Assembly (NCBI RefSeq): GCF_023715225.1 | Contig: NZ_JAMBNS010000004.1 | Coordinates: 62,001-126,000, forward strand | Direction of reading: 5' to 3' | DNA from: Robertmurraya korlensis | GTDB lineage: Bacteria > Bacillota > Bacilli > Bacillales > Cytobacillaceae | Length of the DNA stretch: 64,000 nucleotides | The notes under the pieces: model-generated | Databases searched by the model: none | Told to the model about the DNA's origin: nothing | The model's input: the letters and a program-made list of their open reading frames with translations, nothing else | Made by a program: the position numbers and the translations under genes | In this document: in pieces, positions 53,770 to 63,835 of the stretch | How the letters are laid out: each line of letters starts with the position of its first letter | How positions within the stretch are numbered: the first letter of the stretch is position 1

Positions 53770-54915
53770 ATGAAGTTATTTGGGGCGATTGTTGTTGTTA
53801 TCGTTTTTGGATTTATTGGTTTTTATGGAACTATTATTTTAGCAATCTCAAGATCTGCAGAATTTTATTCGATTTTTACACCCATTGTGGTACTAGGTTT
53901 GATTGTTATCTCGATACTGGGTGTTTATAATCAATTGAAGAAAAAGGTAGTAAAACGTATTACTTTGGCATTTATCAGTCTTGCTCTATGTACGGTGGGT
54001 GGTTTTGAGGGATATCAGTATTATGTAAAAAGTCTAGAAGTGGTAAGTACGCAAGATGTGGATTTATCTCAATATCGCCCGTTTGTTGAAAACTCGAAGG
54101 TTGTTACGTTAAATGAGGCATCTACATTTAAAATTGAAGAAAATCTTCCAACGCTGGATGGGGCGACGGCCCTCTATCCTGTTTATGCGGGATTTGTTCA
54201 AGCCGTTTACCCGGATAAAAATTATTCATTGGATGAAAGTGAAGTCGTGTCAACGCAAACGAGTTTTGCGTTCGAGCGTTTAGTTAAAGGTGAGGTTGAT
54301 ATGGTTTTTATGGCACATCCATCTGAAGAACAAATGGAGTTCGCTAGACTTCAAGGGGTGGAACTAACTTTAACACCGATTGGAAGAGAAGCATTTGTGT
54401 TTTTCGTTCACAAAGACAATCCAGTGGAAGAGCTATCTATTAAGGAAATTCAAGAAATTTATGCAGGAGAAATTACAAATTGGAAGGTAGTAGGAGGAGA
54501 AGACGAAGAAATTCGTGCCTACCAACGACCAGAAGGAAGTGGCAGTCAATCAGCGTTAATCAATTTTATGGGGGATACACCTATTATGGACCCTCCCTCA
54601 AAGGATATCGTCACAGGGATGGGAGGCATCATTCGTGAATCAAGTAATTATCAAAACCGTCCGAACGCTATCGGTTACTCATTCAGACATTTTGCCGAGG
54701 AGATGGTTCAGAATGGGAAAATAAAGAACATTGCCGTTAATGGAGTGGTGCCGACAAAAGATAATATTCAGAATGAAACATATCCAATTGTCGCCAATTT
54801 CTATGCTATTACGGGAAACAGTCAAAACCCTCATCTTGAAGGGTTTATTCAATGGATTCAATCAGGGCAGGGTCAGGAAATTGTCGAGAGATCGGGGTAT
54901 GTACCGCTGAAGTAG
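53770..54915 (+). CDS. Membrane-anchored PstS-like phosphate-binding protein
   Basis: A 381-residue protein. Residues 1-90 form three hydrophobic TM helices. The rest (about 125-380) is a PstS-like periplasmic-binding fold with LDGATALYPVYAGFVQAVYP, GEVDMVFMAHPSEEQ, YQRPEGSGSQSALINFMG and NAIGYSFRHFAEEM. Ordinary PstS proteins are lipoproteins, whereas this one is held by TM helices and has no ABC partners beside it. It may sense or capture phosphate. No Pho box seen. Confidence 0.85.
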   Translation: MKLFGAIVVVIVFGFIGFYGTIILAISRSAEFYSIFTPIVVLGLIVISILGVYNQLKKKVVKRITLAFISLALCTVGGFEGYQYYVKSLEVVSTQDVDLSQYRPFVENSKVVTLNEASTFKIEENLPTLDGATALYPVYAGFVQAVYPDKNYSLDESEVVSTQTSFAFERLVKGEVDMVFMAHPSEEQMEFARLQGVELTLTPIGREAFVFFVHKDNPVEELSIKEIQEIYAGEITNWKVVGGEDEEIRAYQRPEGSGSQSALINFMGDTPIMDPPSKDIVTGMGGIIRESSNYQNRPNAIGYSFRHFAEEMVQNGKIKNIAVNGVVPTKDNIQNETYPIVANFYAITGNSQNPHLEGFIQWIQSGQGQEIVERSGYVPLK

Positions 54916-54956
54916 TTTCGTTCCTGTAGTAATTTTACACAAAACATGTATAGGTT

Positions 54957-54995
54957 AAAAAGCGTATTGCTTAGAACACGCAATACGCTTTTTAT
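54957..54995. terminator. Bidirectional terminator
   Basis: Perfect 14-bp stem (54957-54970 with 54980-54993) with A and T runs on the two flanks. Confidence 0.88.
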
Positions 54996-55007
54996 TGTTG
55001 AAAATAA

Positions 55008-55445
55008 TTATTTCATAAAGATTTTTATCATTAAAACATGGGGGATGTCTGCGTCCATAAAAACATCGGAGGCGGTGTAATAGCCCAGTTTTTGATAAAA
55101 GCCTTCAGCCTGTGTTTGTCCGTGTAATTTTGCGTGTGTCATGCCTTTTTCAAGTGCGATCTCTTCTAGTGCTGATATAATTAATTTCCCTAGGCCATAT
55201 TTCCGATAATCTTTTAATATACAAATTCTTTCTAATTTGCCAAAATGGTCAACATATCTTACTCGTCCAGTACCGACCGCTTCATCCTGATAATAAACTA
55301 AAATATGTTCACAATCTGCGTCTAAAGTATCAAACTGATCAAACTCTTCCTCTAGTGGCACACCTTGTTCCTCAACAAAAACCTTTTCTCTAATGGAAAA
55401 AGCTTTTTGTAAGTCTTCTTGATGGGTGATTCTTTTTGAAAACAT
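55008..55445 (-). CDS. GNAT-family N-acetyltransferase
   Basis: A 145-residue GNAT enzyme. The N-terminal AFSIREKVFVEEQGVPLEEE is typical of the YjcF/ElaA-like group, and the acetyl-CoA loop is ERICILKDYRKYGLGKLII. ATG 55445 has AAAGGA 8 bases upstream; longer in-frame starts (55487, 55463) lack a site. Substrate unknown. Confidence 0.86.
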   Translation of the reverse strand: MFSKRITHQEDLQKAFSIREKVFVEEQGVPLEEEFDQFDTLDADCEHILVYYQDEAVGTGRVRYVDHFGKLERICILKDYRKYGLGKLIISALEEIALEKGMTHAKLHGQTQAEGFYQKLGYYTASDVFMDADIPHVLMIKIFMK

Positions 55446-55491
55446 GTACTCATTCCTTTTCATGATTGATTGAATATAATATAACAAATTT

Positions 55492-56697
55492 TTAATTGCT
55501 TGGCTTGACTTTAACCTGTGCTGAAGAGGTCATTTTTATAAAGAAGGAAAGGAAAACAGCAACCATCAATATACATCCCAATACACTAAAGGACAATTGG
55601 TAAATTCCTGTTTCATTTAAGGTCAATGCCAAAATAGGTCCAGTACTTGCTCCAACAAATAAAATAAAGGCATTGAACGAAACGGCACTGCCTCTTGCAT
55701 GGCCAGCTAGTTGGCTAACAACAGAGATAACGATTGGATTGGCTGTCGCAATTCCCAATACAAAAATAATACTGAAAAAAATAATTAACGGGAGAGACGG
55801 GCTTGCTCCTATTCCAAACAATCCAGCAGCAGCAAGAGCCAATCCTATTTTCAGGATCATTGTTGTCCCTAGTCTTTGTGCCAGTCTTCCGGCAAACAGG
55901 GATAAGAGCATTCCTATAATACCAACTGCACGAACAAATAAGATCTCTTTTTCTGTTAGACCAAACTGATTTGATAGATAGCTTCCTAGAATTGTATACA
56001 TACCAACTAATGAAAATAGTAGGGAGAATGTAATACAAAAGGCCAGTAGTAGCTGTGGTTGTTTTCCTAATAAGGTCATTTTTTTGAAAGCATCCAGCAT
56101 ATGTACATGAGGTCTCGTCATTTCATCTTTTGGTAAGAAGACAATAATTAGTACAAGTGTTAGGAAATAAAGAATGCCTAGCTGGAAAAATATAGCCTGC
56201 CAGCCCCAAAGTTCATTGACTAGTCCACTATATACTTGGCCTACAACTCCAGCCATCAAAAGTCCTGAACTGACAAATCCAACAGCTGTTAACCTTTTTT
56301 CTGGTGGAAACATTTCCCCTGCATACACCAAGGAGATAGGAGCAAAGGCAGCAGAAATAAGTCCTTGTAACCCTCTCAGGATAAGTAGAATGTAAAAATT
56401 GTCTACAAAACCTATCGCAAAAGTGAGCACTGTTAAAAGGCTAAGACTCCCAACTAAAAATACTTTTCGTCCATAACGATCGGAAAATGGACCGTAAAGT
56501 AAACATCCAACCGCATAACAAATGGAATAGGAACTTGCAAGCGAAGCCACCTGAGTCATACTTTTATGAAAACTATCAGACAGCACGGTGGCTAAAGGGA
56601 TGGTCACGTACATGCTACTTAATACGACTAACCCACACCAGAACAAGATGGTTGTCATTTGGGGATAGTTATATGATTGTTTGTTTGACTGTGTCAT
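55492..56697 (-). CDS. MFS transporter
   Basis: A 401-residue, 12-TM major facilitator protein. Motif A is GPFSDRYGRKVFLVGSLSL between TM2 and TM3, with a degenerate counterpart (AGRLAQRLGTTMILKIG) in the second half. It resembles the YgaY/YnfM-type drug or arabinose efflux proteins. It starts close to the GNAT gene on the same strand, so the two could be co-transcribed. Substrate unknown. Confidence 0.87.
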   Translation of the reverse strand: MTQSNKQSYNYPQMTTILFWCGLVVLSSMYVTIPLATVLSDSFHKSMTQVASLASSYSICYAVGCLLYGPFSDRYGRKVFLVGSLSLLTVLTFAIGFVDNFYILLILRGLQGLISAAFAPISLVYAGEMFPPEKRLTAVGFVSSGLLMAGVVGQVYSGLVNELWGWQAIFFQLGILYFLTLVLIIVFLPKDEMTRPHVHMLDAFKKMTLLGKQPQLLLAFCITFSLLFSLVGMYTILGSYLSNQFGLTEKEILFVRAVGIIGMLLSLFAGRLAQRLGTTMILKIGLALAAAGLFGIGASPSLPLIIFFSIIFVLGIATANPIVISVVSQLAGHARGSAVSFNAFILFVGASTGPILALTLNETGIYQLSFSVLGCILMVAVFLSFFIKMTSSAQVKVKPSN

Positions 56698-56806
56698 TTT
56701 TGACCCTCCTGTTCACAATTTAGATAAAAATAAAACTAATCATTGTAGTGGTTAAACCGATATACATAGTGACATTGTTAAAATAGATCATCTTGGAGGG
56801 TTTAAC

Positions 56807-58777
56807 TTGCTGAAAAAATTTGTATCACTAAAAATTAGAACGAAACTAATATTGTTTTCCCTAGGTATTCTTTTGTTACCATCAACCATTATCGGTACAC
56901 TTGCGTATTCAAGTGCAGAGCAGGAAATCGAAAAACAAATGATGTCCACTTCCAAAGAAAGTATATTGTTACTAGACTCTTTCATTACAAGTTCCATCAG
57001 TCTAAAAGTACATGATGCTGAAACCTTTGCAAAAATGGTCACATCTGACTTGGTTAATGGCGAGGATAGCCCACAATTACGTGTGAAATTAGAACAATAT
57101 ACAAACCTTCATCCTGAAACTGTTAGTATCTTTTTAGGAACAACAGACGGTTTGATGATTCAAAATCCAAGAAAAGAACTAGCTGCTGATTATGACCCTC
57201 GTCAACGTCCGTGGTATCAAGAAGCGATGGCGAATAAAGGACAAGTAATCATTACAGATCCGTATGAAGCTTCTTCAGGTGGAATGGTTATTACTGTTGC
57301 AAGAACAACAGATGACGGCAGTGGTGTTATCGGTATTAACTTAATGATAGACAATATTACACAGTCGGCAAGCAAAATTAAAATTGGAAATGAAGGTTAT
57401 GTAATTATTCTTGGAAGAGAAAAGAATATGATTTATCACCCAACGGTAGAAGCAGGAACCATAGCTGAAGAAGATCATTATCAGCTTATGTACAAGGACA
57501 ACAAGGGTGAATTTGACTATGTATTAGACTCCAAAGATAAAAAGATGAGTTTTACAACGAATGAACTAACAGGCTGGAAAATTGGTGGTACGATGTATAC
57601 AAATGAAATTAAAGAGAGTGCTTCTCCCATTTTTAATAAGACATTAATCACCGTTGTGATTGCTCTAATAGTCGGAACTGTCGTAACTTATTTCATCGTC
57701 CGTTCCATTGTACAACCAATTCGTCGTTTAATTGGCAGCACTTTAGCGATAAGTGAAGGGGACCTAACTCACGAAATTGGAGTTGAAGGTAAGGATGAAA
57801 TTGCTGAGTTGGCTGTTTCGTTTAGAAATATGACTAACAATCTTAAAGATATCATTACTCAAGTGGATATGAACACAGAGCAAGTAGCGGCAGCTGCAGA
57901 AGAATTAACGGCATCATCTGATGAAACAACGATTGCTACCAAACAGGTTGCAAACTCTATCCAACAAGTAGCAAATGGTGCGGAAAGTCAAACAATCGGA
58001 ATCGATAAAACGGTAAGTACGATGAATGAAATTAGTCAAGGTATGGAAACCATGACAACCAATTTTATTCAGGTAAATTCACTCACACAACAAGCGGTGA
58101 AACATGCTGAAGAGGGCGGAGAATCGGTTCAACATACAGTGGCACAAATGAACGAGATTCATAGGCAAGTAGAAAGTTCTGATGCGATAATTAAATCACT
58201 TTATGACCGTTCAAAGCAAGTAAATGAGATTATCGGTGTGATAAGTGATATTTCTAATCAAACGAACTTGTTAGCGTTAAATGCAGCGATTGAAGCAGCA
58301 AGAGCTGGTGAGCAAGGGAAGGGCTTTGCTGTTGTGGCAGATGAAGTTCGTAAACTCGCTGATCAATCTCAAAGCTCAGCAAGTCAAATAGCAGAACTCA
58401 TTCGAGCAATTCAAGTAGATACTGAGAAATCGGTAGAAACGATGCAACTCGCAACAAAAAGTGTGCAAGATGGAATACTTGTATCCAATCAAACGATTGA
58501 GAAGTTTGACGAGATTTTAAATGGGGTCAGAGTCATGGCACCTCAAATTGAAGAAGTATCACAAATAGCAGAACAAATTACTGCAGAAATCAAAAATGTA
58601 ACAGACACATCTTATGAATTATCTGAAATCGCAAAGGAAAACGCGTCGTCTTCAGAAAATGTGGCCGCATCCACTGAGGAACAACTCGCATCACTTGAAG
58701 AAGTAAGTTTATCAGCCAAATCACTATCAGAAATGGCTGAAAACCTTCAGGAACTCGTAAGGAAGTTTAAGTTATAA
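56807..58777 (+). CDS. Methyl-accepting chemotaxis protein (dCache)
   Basis: A 656-residue chemoreceptor. TM1 about 10-32, extracellular dCache sensor (about 40-275, with [18 protein letters not shown] and [19 protein letters not shown]), TM2 about 280-305, HAMP about 305-360, and a signalling coiled coil with the conserved hairpin [20 protein letters not shown]. The DPRQRPWY-type motif is common in amino-acid-sensing dCache domains. TTG start with TGGAGGG 6 bases upstream. Monocistronic. Confidence 0.93.
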   Translation: MLKKFVSLKIRTKLILFSLGILLLPSTIIGTLAYSSAEQEIEKQMMSTSKESILLLDSFITSSISLKVHDAETFAKMVTSDLVNGEDSPQLRVKLEQYTNLHPETVSIFLGTTDGLMIQNPRKELAADYDPRQRPWYQEAMANKGQVIITDPYEASSGGMVITVARTTDDGSGVIGINLMIDNITQSASKIKIGNEGYVIILGREKNMIYHPTVEAGTIAEEDHYQLMYKDNKGEFDYVLDSKDKKMSFTTNELTGWKIGGTMYTNEIKESASPIFNKTLITVVIALIVGTVVTYFIVRSIVQPIRRLIGSTLAISEGDLTHEIGVEGKDEIAELAVSFRNMTNNLKDIITQVDMNTEQVAAAAEELTASSDETTIATKQVANSIQQVANGAESQTIGIDKTVSTMNEISQGMETMTTNFIQVNSLTQQAVKHAEEGGESVQHTVAQMNEIHRQVESSDAIIKSLYDRSKQVNEIIGVISDISNQTNLLALNAAIEAARAGEQGKGFAVVADEVRKLADQSQSSASQIAELIRAIQVDTEKSVETMQLATKSVQDGILVSNQTIEKFDEILNGVRVMAPQIEEVSQIAEQITAEIKNVTDTSYELSEIAKENASSSENVAASTEEQLASLEEVSLSAKSLSEMAENLQELVRKFKL

Positions 58778-58784
58778 TAGTAGA

Positions 58785-58818
58785 AGGGGTCCTAAAAAAT
58801 TTTTGGGCTCCTATTTTT
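58785..58818 (+). terminator. Probable rho-independent terminator
   Basis: AGGGGTCC (58785-58792) pairs with GGGCTCCT (58805-58812) using two G-U pairs, followed by T's. Confidence 0.65.
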
Positions 58819-58893
58819 GTTGGACATCCCTCCATACAAAAGAACGGGGAGTGGCATAAACTGTTAGTAACATGAAAATAAGGAGGGGATAAC

Positions 58894-59139
58894 GTGCCTT
58901 GTTATCCAGGTTATCGTTATTGTGGTCCAGGTTGTAGTGGACCAGGACGTCCCGTCAATCAATTAGACGCACTTTGTATGAAGCATGATAATTGTCTTCG
59001 TCGCCATGGATCACCTCGAGTGTGTGACGAAATATTTATGCAGCACATGAGACCTATTAGGAATCAACGGAACAAAATGGGAAGAGATGCCGCTGTTATG
59101 AACGGTTTTATGAAGCTGAAACGAATGCTTTTGAGGTAA
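58894..59139 (+). CDS. Small phospholipase A2-like protein
   Basis: An 81-residue protein with a GTG start and AGGAGGGG upstream. Residues 10-34 show the PLA2 core: calcium loop CGPGCSGPG, then N-Q-L-D-A-L-C-M-K-H-D-N-C with the catalytic His31-Asp32 pair. Four cysteines could form two disulfides. It resembles the minimal PLA2 fold of parvovirus VP1 and similar small Bacillus proteins. No signal peptide; it could be a spore-surface or intracellular enzyme (inference). Confidence 0.78.
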   Translation: MPCYPGYRYCGPGCSGPGRPVNQLDALCMKHDNCLRRHGSPRVCDEIFMQHMRPIRNQRNKMGRDAAVMNGFMKLKRMLLR

Positions 59140-59153
59140 CTATGGAAATAGAA

Positions 59154-59179
59154 AATCCCTTACGAATGAGTAAGGGATT
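59154..59179 (+). terminator. Rho-independent hairpin
   Basis: AATCCCTTAC (59154-59163) pairs with GTAAGGGATT (59170-59179); weak T tail. Confidence 0.65.
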
Positions 59180-59472
59180 CATAGATTATGCTTCTTGTTG
59201 AAGTGGATTTATTTTTTTGTTAAAAGCTTATTGAATAAAATGTGAACACTAGGGAAATAGCCGGTACGTTTCCATGTATCTTAGGTACAATACAAATTAA
59301 TAAACTATAATATTTTTATGTAAACTAGTTTGAATCGAAACCGCCAATACGTATAAGATGAATCAATAATTTTTATGAAATAGTAGAATTTATATTAAAA
59401 AAATGTTTAACAAATAGTATAAAGGGTATATATCTGAGAAATCACATTTTATCGACTAGGAGGGGATGTTCT
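59180..59472. other. AT-rich intergenic region
   Basis: About 290 AT-rich bases between the PLA2-like gene's hairpin and the next small gene. I see no clear RNA structure, repeat or gene; it presumably holds the promoter of the 59473 gene. Confidence 0.5.
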
Positions 59473-59646
59473 TTGGAAGGAACAATGGTCGTACATAGAA
59501 ATCAAGATTACATAATTATGCACGATTACAAGAACGGAATGGTAGAGATACGCAATAGAAATTATAAGTTTGATATCCGATTGGTTTCTATTCATGAGCT
59601 ACTTTTTTCTAGTGGACAACAAGAAGGGTACGGCCAAACGGGTTGA
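59473..59646 (+). CDS. Hypothetical 57-residue protein
   Basis: TTG start with AGGAGGGG upstream. Soluble, beta-rich (starts MEGTMVVHRNQDYIIMHDYK), no recognised domain. A clean terminator follows the stop, supporting a real gene. Confidence 0.6.
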   Translation: MEGTMVVHRNQDYIIMHDYKNGMVEIRNRNYKFDIRLVSIHELLFSSGQQEGYGQTG

Positions 59647-59661
59647 TCATGCGATTTCGTG

Positions 59662-59697
59662 AAGCCTTTACGCAACAAAAAGCGTAAAGGCTTTTTC
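59662..59697. terminator. Bidirectional terminator
   Basis: Perfect 12-bp stem AAGCCTTTACGC (59662-59673) with GCGTAAAGGCTT (59682-59693), T-run. Confidence 0.88.
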
Positions 59698-59700
59698 ACT

Positions 59701-61071
59701 TTATTTCAGAAACCACTTTAATTTTTTCAAACCATCCTTCACATCCGGATAGCGGAAGGGTAAATCAAATTTTGTTGTTTGCTTTAGTACGCTTTTACGA
59801 TGAGAAAATGTGTCAAAGCTTCCTTTTCCATGGTATGCACCTATTCCGCTTGAGCCTACTCCACCAAAAGGAAGGTAGGGAGAGGCAAGATGATAAACGG
59901 TATCATTGATACAGCCACCACCGAAAGAAATATGTTGTAAAACCTCTTGTTGAACGCGTTCATTCTCTGAGAAAAGATACAGTGCTAAAGGATTCGGGTG
60001 TTTATGTATACCATCAATAACCTCTGAAAGTTCACGATACGGAAGTACGGGGAGAATCGGACCGAATATTTCATCCTGCATAATGGGTTCATCCCATGAG
60101 ATTCCTGTCAAAACAGTTGGTTCAATCGTTAGCATTTCCTCATTAGAAACACCACCCATGAACATGTGTCCATTATTTAAAAAGGTTAGCAATCGGTCAA
60201 AATGTCGTTTGCTCACGATACGTGTGTAATCAGGATTTTCGAGTGCTTTTTCACCATACAGCTCTTGAGTTGCCAACTGAAATTCCTGTAAAAACTCATC
60301 TCTTATACTTTCATGAACATACAAGTAATCAGGTGCCACACAGGTTTGACCGGCATTAATAAATTTCCCCCAGGCAATTCGTTTGGCAGCGAGCTTCATA
60401 TTCGCATCGTGATGAACGATACAAGGACTTTTTCCGCCTAATTCGAGTGTAACGGGAGTCAGATTTTTGGCTGCTGCCTCCATAATGACTTTTCCAACAG
60501 GAACGCTACCGGTAAAGAAAATGTAGTCCACATTCTCTGCAAGAAGTGCTTGACTTGCTTCGACTCCGCCTTCCACTACGGCAATATATTCTTCTGGAAA
60601 AAGTTCAGTAATCATCCTTTTTAACAATGCAGAGGTTTTGGGTGTTAACTCTGACGGTTTTAATATCGCACAGTTCCCCGCTGCCATGGCTCCTATAAGT
60701 GGTGCTATAGCCAGTTGAAATGGATAATTCCATGGTGCAATAATAAGGGACACACCGTAAGGCTCTGAGTATATATAGCTGGTCGAACCAATATGACTAA
60801 CAGGTGTTTTTACTTTTTCTGGTTTGACCCAGTCGCTTAGATGCTTAAGAGTAAAACGAAATTCCTCAAGAACGACCCCAATTTCAGTGGCATACGCTTC
60901 AAATTCGGATTTATTTAAATCCTCTTTTAAGGTATGAAAAAGGGACTGCTCATTTTTCCGAATGGCTTCCCGAAGTGCTTCTAATGACTGAATTCGATAG
61001 TTCAATTCCTTTGTTGTTCCTGAACGAAAAAAAGCTTTTTGTTTTAATATGATTGATTGGTAGTTCTCCAT
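59701..61071 (-). CDS. Aldehyde dehydrogenase (class 3-like, YwdH type)
   Basis: A 456-residue NAD(P)-dependent fatty-aldehyde dehydrogenase. The catalytic cysteine is in NAGQTCVAPDYLYV, the base glutamate in VTLELGGKSPCIV and the cofactor site in FFTGSVPVGK. C-terminal FGGGCINDTVYHLASPYLPF and PFGGVGSSGIGAYHG. It is 15 bases downstream of the alcohol dehydrogenase gene, so the pair likely oxidises an alcohol to a carboxylic acid (inference). Confidence 0.92.
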   Translation of the reverse strand: MENYQSIILKQKAFFRSGTTKELNYRIQSLEALREAIRKNEQSLFHTLKEDLNKSEFEAYATEIGVVLEEFRFTLKHLSDWVKPEKVKTPVSHIGSTSYIYSEPYGVSLIIAPWNYPFQLAIAPLIGAMAAGNCAILKPSELTPKTSALLKRMITELFPEEYIAVVEGGVEASQALLAENVDYIFFTGSVPVGKVIMEAAAKNLTPVTLELGGKSPCIVHHDANMKLAAKRIAWGKFINAGQTCVAPDYLYVHESIRDEFLQEFQLATQELYGEKALENPDYTRIVSKRHFDRLLTFLNNGHMFMGGVSNEEMLTIEPTVLTGISWDEPIMQDEIFGPILPVLPYRELSEVIDGIHKHPNPLALYLFSENERVQQEVLQHISFGGGCINDTVYHLASPYLPFGGVGSSGIGAYHGKGSFDTFSHRKSVLKQTTKFDLPFRYPDVKDGLKKLKWFLK

Positions 61072-61086
61072 ATGTGCAACTCCTAT

Positions 61087-62286
61087 TTATTCCTTAATCA
61101 TTTCATATAATCTAAATAAATCGTGTTTGTCTAATATTTTTGGAACCGGATATAGCGGGTTTGCTTCACGAAACGCACGATCCACCATGATCGGAAGATC
61201 CTGATTCCGTAGACAATCGAAGGTATTAGGGATATTCATGTCCCAGTTTAGCTTTTTAATTTCTTCAATAAATTTTTGGGCTTTATAAGAGTCTGTTTCG
61301 TCAACTGTGGTAATACCGATTAAATCAGCTAATTCAGCTAACGGTTGATGGACGCTCTCTCCATAATACTCTAGCACATAAGGGAGAATAATGGCATTCG
61401 CTAGGCCATGGGGAACCGAATAAAATCCACCTAATGTATGGGCGATGGCGTGAACATAGCCAACATACGCACGAGTGAACGCAACCCCGGCCAAATACGA
61501 CGCCTTTTGCATGTTTTTTCGAGCCACTATATTTGATCCATTCGAATACGCCTCATATAGATTTTCAAAGATTAATTGAACTGCTTCTTTGCTGCATTGA
61601 ATGGTTTCCTCGGTATTGCTTCGGCCAATGTATGCTTCAACCGCGTGAGTGAGTGCATCCATTCCGGTTGTCGAGGTTATTTGAGGGGGAAGCTTTACGG
61701 TAAGCATCGGATCGAGAACGGCCAGATCCGGGATTAACATATGGTCATTAATGGCATATTTTTCGTGTGTTGCACTGTTTGAAATGACCGCAGCTACCGT
61801 TGCTTCGCTCCCTGTTCCGGCAGTTGTTGGTACCGCAATGAGTGGAGGAGTGGGCTTTCTTACCTTCAGCTGTCCCTTCATTTCAGGTATCGTTTTATCT
61901 GGTCGTGCGACTCGAGCAGCGACTCCTTTTGCACAATCCATTGGTGAGCCGCCGCCAAAGCCGATAATTCCATGGCATTGATGGTCTTTGTATAATTGCA
62001 AAGCTTCTTCAATATTTTCTATCGTTGGATTTGGTACGGTTTCGTCATAAATAACATAGTCAATTTCTTTCCCTTCTAACCCAGCTAGGAAGCGATCGAG
62101 CAATCCAATGGATGTAATCCCTTTATCAGTCACAATTAAAACGCTCCCAATTCCTTTTAGTTTTAAGAGTGGAGGAAGCTTGAACAGACTGTTTTCTCCT
62201 TCTAAAAGCTCAGGCTTTCTCCAATTAAAAAAAGGAGCGGCAGTTTTATAGGCGAATTGGTACATTCGACAATAGAGGTTGTACAT
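61087..62286 (-). CDS. Iron-containing alcohol dehydrogenase
   Basis: A 399-residue group III (Fe-type) alcohol dehydrogenase. NAD-binding GFGGGSPMDCAKG, PTTAGTGSEAT, and iron ligands in MDALTHAVEAYIG and FTRAYVGYVHAIAHTLGG, with HGLANAIILPYVLEY. Intact. First gene of a two-gene unit with the aldehyde dehydrogenase. Substrate unknown. Confidence 0.92.
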   Translation of the reverse strand: MYNLYCRMYQFAYKTAAPFFNWRKPELLEGENSLFKLPPLLKLKGIGSVLIVTDKGITSIGLLDRFLAGLEGKEIDYVIYDETVPNPTIENIEEALQLYKDHQCHGIIGFGGGSPMDCAKGVAARVARPDKTIPEMKGQLKVRKPTPPLIAVPTTAGTGSEATVAAVISNSATHEKYAINDHMLIPDLAVLDPMLTVKLPPQITSTTGMDALTHAVEAYIGRSNTEETIQCSKEAVQLIFENLYEAYSNGSNIVARKNMQKASYLAGVAFTRAYVGYVHAIAHTLGGFYSVPHGLANAIILPYVLEYYGESVHQPLAELADLIGITTVDETDSYKAQKFIEEIKKLNWDMNIPNTFDCLRNQDLPIMVDRAFREANPLYPVPKILDKHDLFRLYEMIKE

Positions 62287-62350
62287 CGCAATTTCCTCAT
62301 TTCTATAAAAGGTCTACTATTATTAAATGAGGAAATATTTGGAGAAATGC

Positions 62351-63730
62351 CTAAAACCTCCAAGCTTGTTTCAGCAACTGCACGCCTAATTGAATTTGTT
62401 CTATTGATAGATTACTAAAACCAAGCTTAAGAATGGTTCTTTGTTCGTTTGTTACAAAGTAATTGGATGTAGGATACACTTTCACTCCGTGTGATAGTGC
62501 TTGTTGAATCAATTGTTCTTCCTTTGTTGATCCACGAAAACGTATTAGTACATACAATCCTGATTGAGAACCAATGATTTCAATTTTTTCACCGAATGTA
62601 TTCTGTAAGCAGGTGACAAGTGTGTGCATTTTTCGTTTGTATGTGGTTCGCATTTTCCGTATATGTGAATTCCAAAAACCTTGTTCCATGAAACGTGCCA
62701 TCGTTCGCTGATGAATGCTCGAGGTACCTTGTTCGAGTCCGGAGAACTGCTTTACATAAGGTTTGATTAGAATAGATGGCAATACCATGTAGCTTAAACG
62801 AATCGAAGGGATAAATGCTTTTGAAAAAGTACCAAGATATATCACACGTGCACCTGGCTGTAAGGAAACTAAGGCTGGAATCGGCTGCTGCTTATAACGG
62901 AATTCGCTATCATAATCATCTTCTATAATAAAACCATTCTGCGCTTCTGCCCATTTCAATAATTGCTGACGTTCTGGAACAGGCATGGTAACACCAGTTG
63001 GAAACTGGTGGGACGGAGTGATGTATACAAGCTTGGAGTCTGTCCTTTCAAGCTGTTTAAGTGATAGTCCTTTTGATCCGACTTCTATGGGATGAAGGTG
63101 ATAGTCATGAAGTTGAAAAACTACCCGAGCTCCGTCATAGCCAGGATTTTCTACTGCAATGCTTGAAAAATCTTTTTGTAGAAATAGAGACAAATGCATC
63201 AGAAGCTGCTGTGTGCTGCTACCGATGATGATCTGTTCCGGTGTGGTTTGGATTCCCCTTGACTGAAGTAAATAGCTAGATAGTTGAGATCTAAGAAGGG
63301 GATCTCCTTGATTATCTCCGTAACAATAGATCATGTCTTCCTTTAATACATCGTTACTACATTTTCGCCAAGCTTTTAAGGGAAAAGCTTGTTGATCGAT
63401 TGTTCCGGCACGGAAATTCACTTTAATCGATGTTTCACTAGAAGGGAGGTGATTCTCTATTCGAAGTGATTGCTGTAAATCCATGGGCTCATACACTTCA
63501 ACAAAGTATCCTTTTTTTTCTTCACTTCGTATATAACCCTCAGCTACTAACTGTTCGTAAGCAATAAGAGTCGTGTTTCGGCTCACATGCAAAATTATAG
63601 CTAACTGACGAATGGACGGAAGCTTCGTATCTTTTAGAAGTAGTCCTTCTTCGATAAGGGAACGAACGTGTTCATAGATTTGTTTATATTTAGGACTTTT
63701 ATCGTTTAGTTGTAGAACTAGCTCTTTCAT
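62351..63730 (-). CDS. MocR/PdxR-type GntR-aminotransferase regulator
   Basis: A 459-residue fusion. The N-terminal GntR winged helix (about 1-75; LPSIRQLAIILHVSRNTTLI) is joined to an aminotransferase class I domain (about 105-455). The PLP lysine is in LGTFSKAFIPSIRLSYMVLP, with EDDYDSEFRY and the YITPSHQFPTG loop. MocR proteins sense PLP, GABA, taurine or related amines. It is divergent from a GNAT gene; a long-spaced inverted repeat lies between them. Confidence 0.92.
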   Translation of the reverse strand: MKELVLQLNDKSPKYKQIYEHVRSLIEEGLLLKDTKLPSIRQLAIILHVSRNTTLIAYEQLVAEGYIRSEEKKGYFVEVYEPMDLQQSLRIENHLPSSETSIKVNFRAGTIDQQAFPLKAWRKCSNDVLKEDMIYCYGDNQGDPLLRSQLSSYLLQSRGIQTTPEQIIIGSSTQQLLMHLSLFLQKDFSSIAVENPGYDGARVVFQLHDYHLHPIEVGSKGLSLKQLERTDSKLVYITPSHQFPTGVTMPVPERQQLLKWAEAQNGFIIEDDYDSEFRYKQQPIPALVSLQPGARVIYLGTFSKAFIPSIRLSYMVLPSILIKPYVKQFSGLEQGTSSIHQRTMARFMEQGFWNSHIRKMRTTYKRKMHTLVTCLQNTFGEKIEIIGSQSGLYVLIRFRGSTKEEQLIQQALSHGVKVYPTSNYFVTNEQRTILKLGFSNLSIEQIQLGVQLLKQAWRF

Positions 63731-63740
63731 CTATACTCCT

Positions 63741-63788
63741 ATCTGACATGTAAAATTAATGAAAACTGTTCCTTTTATTATGTCAGAT
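63741..63788. promoter_or_regulatory. Long-spaced inverted repeat, putative MocR operator
   Basis: ATCTGACAT (63741-63749) and ATGTCAGAT (63780-63788) are perfect 9-bp inverted arms 30 bp apart in the divergent promoter region. The arms lie on one helix face (39-bp repeat distance). Dimeric MocR proteins often contact widely spaced half-sites. Confidence 0.55.
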
Positions 63789-63835
63789 TGCTTGTAAGAT
63801 ATAAATAGATTTAGTGAAAAGAAGGGAAGAGAAAG

